Below, piece by piece: positions 51,101 to 60,986 of a DNA stretch of 64,000 bases. The notes beneath the pieces are model-generated. The model did no database searches. It worked only from the letters and a program-made list of their open reading frames with translations, and was not told the origin of the DNA. Each line of letters opens with the position of its first letter. Within the stretch, counting starts at the first letter, position 1. Position numbers and translations under genes: made by a program. The stretch is from Membranipora membranacea (taxonomy: Eukaryota; Bryozoa; Gymnolaemata; Cheilostomatida; Membraniporidae): positions 13,456,001 through 13,520,000 of the forward strand of contig OU612068.1 in the NCBI GenBank assembly GCA_914767715.1, read 5' to 3'.

Positions 51101-54100
51101 TGATTAATGTTAGATGATTAGAAAACTGGACAGGACATTTCCAGTTAAAGAGTTTCCTACCAAAACTGAAATTGATCTATTTCGAACCCCAATTGATGAC
51201 GGCAGCATACCTTGACGTCATCGCCATAGTATGCATGGCCTTTCTGAAAATCACAGAATAGCTGCTGCTTACTCAAAAAAGGAGTTTTCATAAATAAAAT
51301 TTTACTAGTGACATAGAAAATGGGGTAAGAGCAAGGTTATTGATGAGAAACTGTGTGAGACATGCAAACTGCAGAGAAATGACACTAAAATCATATACGA
51401 GTACTGATTGAGAGTTGCTTCCCTTCCATAACAATATGGAAATTGGTTTGAGGGGGAGCAACTCTGAATAAGTGTAAAGCGACATCAGCCTATGTGGTCT
51501 ATTACAGATTATTGACATACCTTGACATCTGTACCATCTGTAGGCATGAACTCCTCATATACATAACTCCCTGTAGTCCTTACTCGGCTTACAGGGGAGT
51601 ATACACTGCTCCTACTACCAATCTGTAATATAAAATCATACACAATACCATTATAGTTTATAGTTTATAGTTTAATTCATATACTAATATATAATACATA
51701 CGATACATGCATGTGTGTTACCACTTCTTTGTTACGGTCGCAGCAGAAAATTATGATATCATATGAAAATACAGCAGTTATGGGGATGGGGACGGCGTCC
51801 CAGAGAACTCAGGTAATCTAAAACTTTATATTTGACTTAGTTTGACTCACACTTAGTTTATCTGCTCCAACAAAGCAGATTTATCACTTGTTTTTGAAAC
51901 CCCATATTGAAGGCAGCACAAGGGAAAGAACAGATGTATTTGCTGATTCCAGAATTAAAAATTAAATGCAAAATTAACCGAAAACTGAGAACCTTATCTT
52001 TGGTTGAAAATGAAATACAACACAATCTTGAAACTTCTTCTCACAACTGGTAATTTGGTGCTGAAAGATTAGGTGGAAATAAAATGAACAAAAGAGATAT
52101 GGGGAGTAGCAGTACTAAGCTTGCCATGTTACTATAACATGCAGACTGTATTCTGTACAAACCTTTCGGAATAGCCTTTGGCTGCCTCCCCCAGCAGCGC
52201 TTGGGAAGTATATATACACATTATGATCCTCAGCTGATATGGGCTTCTCTACGAATGGCTTGTGGAAGACAACTCCATTCACTTCTATATGATCTTCGTG
52301 TTCTATAAGCTCATTCTCTGTTGAAAGCATAATTACATACACAATATTATATACTTTCAATTATATTTATTATATTATATATACATAGCTTATATCTGAT
52401 GCTCAACTGTTGAATATTCACTGCGGCTCAAATTACTGACCGTGACTCCTATGGTTGAAGTGATTCATGTTCAAAGCTGATCGTCAAAAATTTCATATCA
52501 TGAACGTATAAATACTCTTTTTTTTGTGTGACTTAAATGGATTTTCTCAATTCTTGTATGACAAAAGCAGTCTAGTATACTGAACATGTAACAAGTGAGA
52601 TTTGATGTGATCAGACTTACGAGTAGGGCTGTTTTTATCTCGATCAATGATGGCATACTTTGGCTGATCTATACCTTGCTGCGTCAAGATGTCATGAACT
52701 GATCGTCTACAAAACAATATCGATAGCAGTATTTACAGGTTTCTCATGATGGATTTGAGTTTTATAACAATAAGTTTGACTCTCAAAGCTAGTATTCGGT
52801 TTGCATTCAGTACACCTAGTTCCAGGAGCTAACCACAAACAGATGCAAGCGTACTAGACATACTACATATGCTAACTATGATAGGCGTGTGCCAGGAGGT
52901 ACTTTTTGTTACCTCAATATTCAGTACAATTCATAGACTTGAGAACAATAATTACAATCATATCATATTATTATGTTTTTCAATTTCTCTGTCTGTTCAC
53001 ATTTTCAAGGTCCTTTGAGTGGTTCATGCTGAGGTTTATGAGTGGCAAAATATTGTAACCTGTCATAAAAGAATGTGACAGGTTATGCAGAGCACCTGGC
53101 TCTTACTTGTCCACACCTGTCATTTTATTTTCCCCTGTTACATCCTCATCCCGGGATTATAATGACAATAGACTGGACTTGGCTATTAGCCCTTTGGCTG
53201 TCATATTCAGAACATAATTCGCCAATTCAGCATATTATTTATAAAAATGTGGTGGAGTGCTAAATGATAACTTCATATTTTTAATGAGGGATTTGGATGG
53301 TGACAGCGATGCACTCCTTCCTGGTGACAGATGATGGCTATGATCAAGTGGTCACTTGCTTTATTCAAAGAAATTAGCAGCGAAACAGCGGGCGTCTTAA
53401 GGTTATGATACTAGCGTTGACCGATTTGGACATTTAATATACCGTTGGAAAACTGCTGAGCTACTGATCGCTAATAGCTCATCAAAAACGTGATTGGATG
53501 ACTTTGCATCATTTTATCGGAGAAATGAGGCCGAAAAGGCTGTTTTTACCAAAGTGGATGGCTGCGCTACATTGATTGCTAGAAAGTTCTAAATAGGTTA
53601 CATTCATTCTTAGAGACATAGTTCATCCTAATTTTAGGTTGAAAATATCGTTGCTTAAAATTTCGCATTATATCATCAAAGTTGAAAATCCACACGCATT
53701 ATGACGTGACGTAAAAAGCCACTTTGGGCTCATCAAATATTATTTTCAACCTAAAATTAGGATGAACTATGTCTCTAAGAATGAATGTAACTTGTTTTGA
53801 ACTTTCTAGTAATCAATGTAGCGCAGCCATCCACTTTGCTAAAAACAGCCTTTTCGGCCTCATTTCTCCGATAAAATGACGCAACATAATCCAATCACGC
53901 TTTTGATGAGCAATTAGCTATCAGTAGCTCAGCAGCTATCCAACGGTATATAAAATGTCCAAATCGGTCAGTGCTGGTATCATAACCTTAAATATCTGCG
54001 CCAATTCGCTCGCAGCGCGCGAGCAGAGAGAATGAAACTCTTCCTGGGGTAGAGGCAGAGGCACAACCGGGGGCCCAACAAACCCCAGCGGTCAATAGAA

Positions 54101-57100
54101 ACCAATACTGATACAAATAACATATCTCATTTTATGCATAATATATGCAGACGCATGTAAGATAAAGGAAAATTCTAATCCATACATACCTGTCCATGAG
54201 ATCATATTGCATCTGTAGGTTATTGATAGTATAAGGATGACGTAGCTTGTCATACAGCACGGCCTTATCCAGAGGGAACCCAGCAGAGTGGAAGCAAATC
54301 AGGCAATCCACCACTGGCCAATCCTCTACCTCACTCTCCAATATTACCTGCCATCAGTCAAGTGAATATAATTGCATCATAAATATAGTTTTGTACTAAA
54401 AATGAGAGGCTCATTCTCAACAGCGAAACCTAAATTCATGAGTTGCCAGAAAGTCGAAAATAGTCACGAAGCACACTGTTAACAAATGCAATAATTCAAA
54501 TATCTACCAGCATTTTCTTGTCCAGGTTTGAATTTTTTAGGTGGGGGGGGGGGCATTTGATCCTATTTGTTGAGATCTGCACTCTATATAACCTGTTCAT
54601 ATCATTTTCGACCTTAAAAGAACACAACTTTGGGAGTAACACCTAAGTAAGGGGTGCATCTTTAGAAAAAAAAGGAAGTTTCAACCAAATTGGCACAAAA
54701 AAGGTCATTGTAATCTAAGCCTTTGACTAGAACACACGATTAGAAGTTTAGTAATTACCTCTTCCTCAAAAATGACGATTTCCAGGAAAGCGAAATACGA
54801 AAGTCTCTTCAGAATCTCATGCATCGGTTTAGACTTCACCTTCTTCGCCATGGCACACACTCCGAGTCTTATCTTTCGTCCCTCATAGAGATTCTTATTA
54901 AAGAAAAATAGAGAATTGTACTTCAGCTTGGTCTGACAGCGGCAAACAATGTATTCTTTTCTCTGATCCACGCTCCTTCGATCCAAGTAAGTTTCTATGA
55001 CCATGGTATGGACGCTGAGCCAACACTGTTTATAATCCTGTCCTATAATGGATTCATGATATGGTTTTGCCTCTCTTATATCGAGTTGTTTTTGTCCCTG
55101 GTCTAGAGAAAAATAGGAAATGAACAATCAAACTGCACTTGCTGGCTGATTGCCAAAGTTTACAATGTTACTCATGAAAATGAAAAGGAAGATTGCTGTA
55201 CTGGCCAAAGGTCACCTGTCGGTCTACCATTGTTGGCAACTTTCAACTTTTATGAAAAAACTGAATTAATTATCAAGCCCTAACTTATTAAAAGTTATCT
55301 GATTCATATTGCTGTGCCAACAAAACACAATAAAGAGTCTGGTAGTCTGCCAGATATTACAGGAAGTGAAAAAATTAACTTTGGTTCTGTCTAATACAGG
55401 GGTGCCCAACGTTTTCATTGAGGGGGCCGCATCCACATATTGCAATGTCCCTGGGGGCCCGTAACCTCGCGATAAATCGAACACTCAAATATGGGTGTGC
55501 AGAATTTTATCTCTGCAGTGGGCAATTTATTTATTGGAGCTAACTCAAATGCAATGGTTGGGGAATTCCTAAATACTGTGACTAGATTTAGAGCATTTTA
55601 AAAATGAGGAATGTAATAACTATAGGGGTGAAAATTGTTTTTGTGACTACGCGATTTTCTCAGACAGGTCGGGGGCCGCATAAAATTGGGTTGGGGGGCT
55701 GCATGCGGCCCCAGGGCCACTCGTTGGGCAACCCTGGTCTAATAGGATGCATATTTTGGTGTCAACTTATTTAAATATTATTTGTCACTGACTTGCACAA
55801 AAAGAGAATAACAAAAGCTGATATTGGCATTTCGCCAGTGTAAATAAACAAATATACAATCTATTTAGATCTGTAATAGTAATAGTAACATGCGGTTCAA
55901 CTCGTTCATTACGACTCATATGGAGCACCACCGATGTAGAAGTTTTTTTGAGTGAGATCTTAGTAATTTATAGCATTTATAGTATTTATATGTTTATGAG
56001 TACAAAGCATCAAATATGGTAGAAAAACACTGGAAAACACAGGGTGATATCTCTCTTTCATTTAAATACCATAGCAACCTGTGGTAAAAGCCCTCAAAGT
56101 TTACTGATTGAGTGCTGTAAGAAAAACTGCTGTCATTCCATCCATGATCCATACGTTGGAAGGTATGACAAACAAAATAAACATTGTGATATGGTGATAT
56201 CTGACAGACCTATATTCATAATTTGTCTCAAAGCTGAGTTGTTGCAGAAACATTCTAATGCCTATTCCAAAAATCACAGGCTCTGAGTTGGTCTAACAAA
56301 TTTTACATGTTTTGAATGTGGAGAATGCTATATATAACTACATATAACAACATATAGTAATAACTATATAACTAGGCACTAATGAATTTATTAGTTTCAT
56401 TCCTACAAGTAGGCAATGAGGGACTGAATAACCCAAATAAGATATACTATTATATAATTGCTTCCAGCGTACAATGCAATCCTGCCTACCTACTGCTTCA
56501 AAAAGTTATTAGGCTCTATGCAGTCTTCATTTGTATGCAGTGTTAATAACAGAACTACATCAAGAGTCAGCTATACAAACACCATCACAATGTATGAAAG
56601 CATGGAACCTCTGCCTTTGGGAACATATATGTCATCGATCAAACAGAATAGAATTGTAAACCTGCAACATATATACACCATGCCCAGAATACCCAAAAAG
56701 CTGCGCAATAACAACCCTTCTCAAGTTTATATGAAGCATTATTGCATTTACAATGCAATTTGCAATAAATGCAATCATAAACAAAACATGCAATACATGT
56801 GATTCGGTAATAGCTTGCTAGACATAATAATATACCCATGAGGACTTGCGACTCCTTCTTGGAACAGCAGCCATATGTATCTGCTGAAACTGAAAGCGCT
56901 GACTATTTGCTGACTGTTAGCTACACAAGTTTACACAGTTACGTCCAATTTCCAACTGAGGCACAGCCTATCATAACTTATCTGAAACCCTGTGTGTGCG
57001 CAGGTGTATCTTCTGCATGTGACAAATTCCAAACAAGGGGAGTGTCAATAGCGTCTGAGAAATCAATTGGAAATTCAAAAAAACCTAACACCATTTTTTT

Positions 57101-59122
57101 GAAAATTGGCATTGCAGTAAAGATTTGTTTGTTTGTGTATCGGTGCCAAGTTCTGCAGGTCCGCAGAAGAATTTCCTGATATTTCAACTTTGTCTTTCCC
57201 CTTAATTCGATACCCCTGTTTTCATTTGAATCACATTAACATCCACTCCTTTCTGGAGACTCCGGTATTGTTTGATCACCAAGTTCCAAGTTGAAATTCC
57301 AGTCTAAACAAAGTTGACGCACTGTTATTATTGTTTAGGCAATGTACCACAATTTATAAATAAAAAACCTAAATATTCTAAAAAATCGGGCTTCTGCCAA
57401 AAATATTTGCTTCTGCAAATATATTCTTTTATGCTAAGCTAGGCTACTTATCTTTCACTGGTAAGTACGCAAGTCACAGAGTGCTGCTTTCTGATATTCA
57501 TTGTGCATATGCGAAAAAGTTTCCTCTTTTAGCCTATTATATAACGCAAAAGTTTATGGCGGGACACTTTGAAATATCTACATTTCGAAGAGAATTAGAT
57601 CACCAATTATATATTTTATTGAATTGAAGAGGTCATATAGTTCGCTCTAGTACCTTCTTTTATTCAAATTAATGTTCTAGTTTAGAGAAGGACAACTCAT
57701 AAAAGCATTCCTGCGTGTGTCTGTTACGTATCATTTCTAATTGGGTGCAGATTGATCTTGGCATTTGTGGTGCTACCATGTATTTATATTTATATAGATA
57801 ATAGATATTATTGTTAGGACTATAATATTTGGGTATACTACCACATTTATGTACTATCTGTTCTAAGTCAAATGTTTGCACCCCTCAAGCAGTTTTAAAC
57901 ATTTGAATGGATATTTATATCTTTTATGGGTGCAGCTTGATTTAAGATGCACCGCCTGAACTAACTGAACTGAACAAAATTGATGCTGTTACAGAGGCAT
58001 AGAATCACCTAAACACTGTCGGTCGGCAAGCAAACCATATTTACACTTTTTCAAATTCAGATTTCAAGCATGCCAATTTGGTCGTCAGGGCACACTTGTG
58101 ACTATGTTCGGTTCTCAAAAACTCAGCGCCATTCCTCTTCCCTTTAGTATGATCCCAATTTGACAATATACATCAGAGAGATCTACCCTTGAGTTGTGAG
58201 GATGAACCATAATCATATAAATATCTATATATTTATGAGGTGTACTCACTCACCAAGACCTCTTATTAATGCCATTCTAATTTAGGATGTCGCATTTATT
58301 AATATATATTATAAAATAATATAAAGTTCTTGTTGTTTCCAATCTGAGCGAGTTTTTTTTTTGTTGAAATAGTGTGGGGATCACACTCAAACAAACATAA
58401 AAATTCCCAACAAAAAAAGTAGCCATTTGAAAACCAGCACTCTCCTTGACCATGCACACCAAGCAGTAGAGCCCTCAATACTTGGGATGTTTACATATTT
58501 AGTTTGGCAGACCTTTATTTCTGTATTGCCAGGGTATGGCATAATGCCAGTAGTGTCAGACCATAGACTCAATAATATTATTAAGTCTATGTGTCAGACG
58601 GAACACTATTTTAAGAAATCAGCGATAACTTTTAATGAGCGTGTAAGTAAAACATGGCCGACATATTTCTAATCTCAAAATAGTACCCTATGCATTCCTG
58701 TATTTAATTACAGAAAATACGTTATAACACAGTGTAAGGATATATTCTTACTCTGTGGTTATAATGTTGCTTGCCTTTTTATAGACGAACGCAAGGCTTG
58801 ATTGTATTACTATCACTAACTAACTATAAAAGTTGTGAGAAAAATGTTGCTGGTACACTCTGCTTGTAATAAATAGTGAAGTTGCCTTGCATGCAAAAAC
58901 AGGGTTAGAAAATAGTATTTGGAATGCCAAGTATACAATGCATAACCTCACCTCATCCGGGCTTCCAGTAGGAGGACTGCCCACAGTGAAGTTTGCTCTG
59001 TGATTATTGATACCTCCCATACACCGAGCACCAGCACCTATACCCGGTATACCCGGTACATACGGGTAATCATCATCCATGTCAGGGTCCTCCAGTGACA
59101 TCCCAAAGTTTTGACAGGACAT
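33192..59122 (-). CDS. PPIP5K: Diphosphoinositol pentakisphosphate kinase (PPIP5K / Vip1), complete
   Basis: Thirty coding exons join in frame on the minus strand: 59122-58952, 54893-54759, 54347-54190, 52706-52621, 52317-52163, 51622-51521, 50002-49841, 49480-49359, 48996-48892, 47863-47707, 47224-47106, 46662-46577, 46304-46129, 45772-45603, 45065-44999, 44827-44686, 44351-44268, 43917-43775, 43452-43322, 41080-40923, 40713-40652, 40400-40212, 39919-39803, 39520-39415, 38093-37938, 36862-36728, 36391-36221, 35494-35366, 34429-34238, 33802-33192. They give about 1498 residues, close to animal family members (about 1240-1430). An ATP-grasp kinase domain is followed by a histidine-acid-phosphatase-like domain and a long Ser-rich tail. 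The enzyme adds a beta-phosphate at position 1 of InsP6 or 5-InsP7 in the cytosol; the second domain removes it. The start is the ATG at 59120-59122; the transcript may continue to an acceptor-like site at 59181. Convergent with the channel gene. Confidence 0.95.
34900..35365. other. Intronic stretch, no gene
   Basis: Intron of the PPIP5K gene between exons 35494-35366 and 34429-34238, with a run of about ten G at 34928-34938. Open frames here are short and not taken as real. Confidence 0.5.
35897..36070 (+). mobile_element. tRNA-derived SINE
   Basis: An internal RNA polymerase III promoter is visible: A box TGGCGCAATCGG (35907-35918) and a perfect B box GGTTCGAGTCC (35969-35979). A D-arm-like stem GCGC..GCGC and a T-arm stem GTGGG/CCCAC are present. 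The anticodon arm and acceptor stem do not pair, so this is not a working tRNA. The tail from about 36012 (AGCCCCCAGCACCCTCGGGT) matches the inverted pair at 1783-1902. It sits in a PPIP5K intron on the opposite strand. The 3' limit is a guess. Confidence 0.75.
38585..38630. repeat. AT microsatellite
   Basis: A run of alternating TA, about 45 bp with one interruption, in a PPIP5K intron. Confidence 0.85.
38780..38975. repeat. Inverted repeat with ATTATCAACCTCCCTC arms
   Basis: CCATTATCAACCTCCCTC near 38810 pairs with GAGGGAGGTTGATAATGG near 38921-38938. Weaker pairing extends outwards to GCTTAAA motifs at both sides. MITE-like; in a PPIP5K intron. Confidence 0.55.
40534..40651. repeat. Minisatellite of about 16-bp ATGCATAGTGCATTGA units beside a splice donor
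   Basis: Seven or so imperfect units fill the stretch. On the minus strand the intron begins with it immediately behind exon 40713-40652: the donor gtaatgcactatgcat is itself part of the repeat. Confidence 0.85.
42890..43205. mobile_element. 316-bp palindromic element
   Basis: The left end TATAGTAGCGCTTC and the right end, on the other strand, TATAGTAGCGCCTC start two arms of over 130 bp. Paired segments include GATCTCAGTCTAA, AAGAGCACAATGGCAA and TTTCTCAACCAC, then GTCCCTCTTTATC at the centre. A small open frame at 42953-43156 lies wholly inside and is not taken as a gene. No clear target duplication. In the PPIP5K intron between exons 43452-43322 and 41080-40923. Confidence 0.8.
43617..43663. 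mobile_element. Ultra-short CATAG palindrome, copy D (47 bp)
   Basis: Starts CATAGAATTACTTTACTATA and ends TATTAAGTCTATG, with an imperfect palindromic centre. Flanks are GGCCTGAT (43609-43616) and GGCTTGAT (43664-43671), seven of eight identical. Confidence 0.65.
45498..45602 (+). repeat. CATACTGT minisatellite beside a splice donor
   Basis: About ten units of tcatactg or tcacactg type. On the minus strand it starts directly behind the donor (gtgagtatgacaatatgaca) of PPIP5K exon 45772-45603. Confidence 0.9.
46749..46878. mobile_element. 130-bp inverted-repeat element (MITE-like)
   Basis: GTGCTCAAACTTTGCTCGGG with TTGATGGTAGGAGCATTTCA at the left faces the complement of GAGCTCAAATTTTGCTCAAG with TTGATGGTACTAGCATTTCA at the right. 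Arms are about 45 bp. No target duplication is certain (TTA or TTAA remnants). In a PPIP5K intron. Confidence 0.75.
47707..47863 (-). CDS. PPIP5K exon with the RHGDRTP signature of the phosphatase-like domain
   Basis: The exon encodes [20 protein letters not shown] and a Lys-rich continuation ending LKLKRPTQ. RHGxRxP is the N-terminal active-site motif of histidine acid phosphatases and is intact here. In the partner motif near 41000 the sequence is [11 protein letters not shown], as in other PPIP5K proteins, rather than the His-Asp of true acid phosphatases. Confidence 0.95.
48150..48850. repeat. Dispersed (A/T)TTCGCATT-type short repeats
   Basis: Two clusters (about 48165-48360 and 48675-48850) are rich in cgcatt, attcgcat and gcatttg words, interrupted by unrelated sequence. 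They look like a decayed simple repeat in a PPIP5K intron. Confidence 0.6.
49583..49695. mobile_element. MITE of the TAGACCAAGTTTGATC family, copy 5
   Basis: AGATCAAGTTTGATCACACT with TGCCCGCATC at the left faces the complement of GGTCAAGTATCATCCGATTG with CCTGCATC at the right. In a PPIP5K intron. Partial relatives lie near 40013, 47930-48015 and 51400-51475. Confidence 0.7.
51211..51243 (-). CDS. Candidate 33-nt cassette exon in the PPIP5K kinase domain
   Basis: On the minus strand, acceptor tgtgattttcag, 33 open bases in phase 0 encoding [11 protein letters not shown], and donor gtatgc. Neighbouring exons are phase 0 here, so it could be inserted between [12 protein letters not shown] and [12 protein letters not shown]. 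It ends in the same Asp-Val-Lys as the exon before it, which may mean a partial duplication. Insertion would disturb the ATP-grasp fold, so a rare or inactive isoform is more likely than a common one. Confidence 0.35.
53401..53987. mobile_element. 587-bp palindromic element with TTAA target duplication
   Basis: Arms of about 247 bp (53401-53647 and about 53741-53987) match closely along their whole length, starting GGTTATGATACTAGCGTTGA on one side and GGTTATGATACCAGCACTGA on the other. TTAA flanks both ends exactly (53397-53400, 53988-53991). The spacer is about 93 bp. TTAA duplication is the mark of piggyBac-type transposition, though the termini do not start CCC. Non-autonomous, no coding capacity; in a PPIP5K intron. 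Confidence 0.9.
54894..55102 (-). CDS. Possible 5' extension or alternative exon of PPIP5K
   Basis: The frame of exon 54893-54759 stays open upstream for about 70 codons, to an acceptor-like site (cctatttttctctag) at 55103. The residues look protein-like (for example [20 protein letters not shown]). A longer exon 55102-54759 would need a phase-1 upstream exon, which I did not find; the known first exon ends in phase 0 and would read into a stop. No homology is recognised. Confidence 0.25.
55397..55736. mobile_element. hAT-type MITE (340 bp) with exact 8-bp target duplication
   Basis: Terminal inverted repeats CAGGGGTGCCCAACG (left) and CGTTGGGCAACCCTG (right) and an exact 8-bp duplication GTCTAATA (55389-55396, 55737-55744). 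The interior is GC-rich near both ends with no coding capacity. TIR sequence and duplication length fit the hAT superfamily. In the first PPIP5K intron. Confidence 0.93.
58562..58591. mobile_element. Ultra-short CATAG palindrome, copy E (30 bp) with exact 8-bp target duplication
   Basis: Starts CATAGACTCAATAATA and ends TATTAAGTCTATG. TGTCAGAC flanks it exactly at 58554-58561 and 58592-58599. In the first PPIP5K intron. Confidence 0.8.
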
Positions 59123-59181
59123 GCTAAGATTCACAGGCTACTACCTTTAGAGATATTAGTTGGTTGATGTTCAACACCCAT

Positions 59182-60118
59182 CTGAAAAAGGAAAAGGGTT
59201 TATCAAATATTATCACTTTTATAACTAGGAGTAGATTCTAGCTAGGGGTAATTTTAGGCCTAGCTAGTTGGTTTGTAAGCTAGCACCTATTGGCACAAGG
59301 TAAGGTTGGAGTTTATAATACAGTTATGAGGTTGAGATACTGTTAGCTGGCCATATATTTCCCTATTTCAAGCCAGTGTGAATTGGTGAACATTTTCGCC
59401 TGCAAATACTCTACTCCTCAAGGATATATGACACAATAGGCTACACCTATAAATCATATTATTGATTTGAATAATCAGCTGACTTCATTTTATTTATGGA
59501 AAAAAATCTGGTGTCTTTACCTCTCCTTTTTTGTCAATTACAGATGGGATGGTTTTTTTATTTGACAAGGATTATAATCAGCAGCATGCTGCATGTATAG
59601 CATATCAACCTGTGCACTGCCACTGCTGAAAATTCCAAAAGTTCAGCGGTGGAACATTTGTTACCTCTGGTGGATTATTGCAAAAGTTAATTAAAAAGGC
59701 ACCTCAATGCCCAACTTTTGCAACATCCTGTCAACAGTAGAGAGAACAAACATGCTCAACTAGCGCGGCCATTTGGTGGAGGGTTCTTCTATCTCAACAA
59801 TCGGGGCACTTGACCTATGGACCTAAGAATACTGCAGTGGGCCAGCGATCATGTCAACCTCTTCTCCAACAACGCAAAAGGAGAAGCTCTCCTCTCTGAT
59901 TGGAACTTGTTGCCGGTCCTTATTGGGGATAAAAAGCAGTTTATATGACAAGAAGATTAATTATATATACATACAGCAAAGGGAAAAAGATAACTCCATT
60001 GTAACAGTGAGCGTGGCATATTATAGTACTGCTTGTTACTGTACTCTTTTTCTCTTTGCTGTAAGTTACATACGTATGCCTAGGCTTAATACATAACAAG
60101 ACTACGATTCGTACATAC
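59182..60118. other. Region upstream of PPIP5K
   Basis: Promoter or 5' UTR intron of PPIP5K on the minus strand. The acceptor-like ctttttcag before 59181 suggests that a non-coding first exon lies further right. A MITE-like inverted pair (TACAGCAAAGGGAAAAAGA and its complement) spans about 59972-60066. No coding exon is supported; the open frame 59851-60096 overlaps this inverted pair and looks accidental. Confidence 0.5.
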
Positions 60119-60986
60119 TTCTTCTTCTTCTTCTAGTGATGTGCTAATGGTTTTCAAGCCATATAAACGCACAATTACATTTACATTTTAGGTGGTGCGC
60201 AAGAACAAAGTGGGTGCAGTGAAGGTTCGCTCGACAGCAGATGGTGAAGGGTGCAGGATGTGGTTATGTTGACATTCTGCTGCCGGTTGCCACGGCTTAG
60301 AGCCGGGTCTTCATCTCCACTTGAGCAGCTGAGCGGAACTGCGCAAGGGTCGGTACCATCAACAGCGTAGGAGATAGACTATTCCATAGCCGGATGGCTG
60401 TCGGGACAAAGGCCATCCTGTACGCGTCGATTGCGGTGTGTGGCTGTATAAACCTGTAGTCATGGCCTGGTGATCTATGTAGCTGTAGTTGTGTCGGATG
60501 AATGTCCACGAGGTTGTGTACAATGCGGTACATCATCATCAGTTTGGCAGATTTCCTCCTGGCCTGAAGGGACTCCCAGTTGAGACGAGTGAGCATTTGA
60601 GTAATGCTGCTTTGTCTCCTGTAGTCTGAGCAAACAAACCTTGCCGCCTTTTTCTGGACAGATTCCAGTTTGTTTGTGTTCTTGGCAGTGTACGGGTCCC
60701 ATACACTGCAGGCGTAGTCTAGCTTGGTTCGCACCAGAGTCTTGTAGCTCAGATCTTTGATTTCCTGAGTACACCGGTAGAGGTTCCTCTGAAGGAAATA
60801 GAGCTTGTTGTGGGCAGCAGTTGCAGTGGCTTGGATGTGCTCGTTCCATGATCCGTCCTTGCTGATAGTGACACCAAGGTAGGTCACCTTGTCAGTTCTC
60901 AGTAGGTCTGTCCCACGGATGGAGTAGTGGTTAAGGATCTGCACTTTCTTCTTCGAGATGGACATGACTTCACATTTCCCATACAT
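60119..60986 (-). mobile_element. 5'-truncated non-LTR retrotransposon with reverse transcriptase C-terminal part
   Basis: An open frame of 229 codons (60986-60297) starts with KCEVMSISKKK and runs through KVTYLGVTISKDGSWNEHI, LVRTKLDYACSVWDPYT, VQKKAARFVCSDY and VPTAIRLWNSLSP. These are typical of the region behind the reverse transcriptase core in CR1/Jockey/L2-like elements. The rest of the enzyme and the endonuclease are absent, as after incomplete reverse transcription. About 160 bp of 3' sequence follow, ending in a (GAA)n tail (plus-strand cttcttcttcttcttct at 60119-60135). A 6-bp TATGTA at both borders may be the target duplication. The frame is intact, so the insertion may be fairly recent. 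Confidence 0.88.

Larger units (their letters stand above)
48892..54893 (-). other. PPIP5K ATP-grasp kinase domain exons
   Basis: Eight exons from 54893 to 48892 encode residues about 58-398. Conserved blocks in order: [42 protein letters not shown]-type [98 protein letters not shown]. These include the nucleotide and metal ligands of the ATP-grasp fold (DVNGF, PFVEKP). Nothing essential appears to be missing. Confidence 0.92.

Noticed and set aside
56838-57179. Open frame of 113 codons on the plus strand and a 69-codon frame opposite
   Set aside because: No recognisable domain, no supporting splice sites, and it lies in the large first intron of PPIP5K.
59851-60096. Open frame of 81 codons upstream of PPIP5K
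   Set aside because: Overlaps a MITE-like inverted pair and shows no protein-like conservation that I can recognise.
60475-60849. A 124-codon minus-strand frame
   Set aside because: Shadow of the reverse transcriptase frame in another register.
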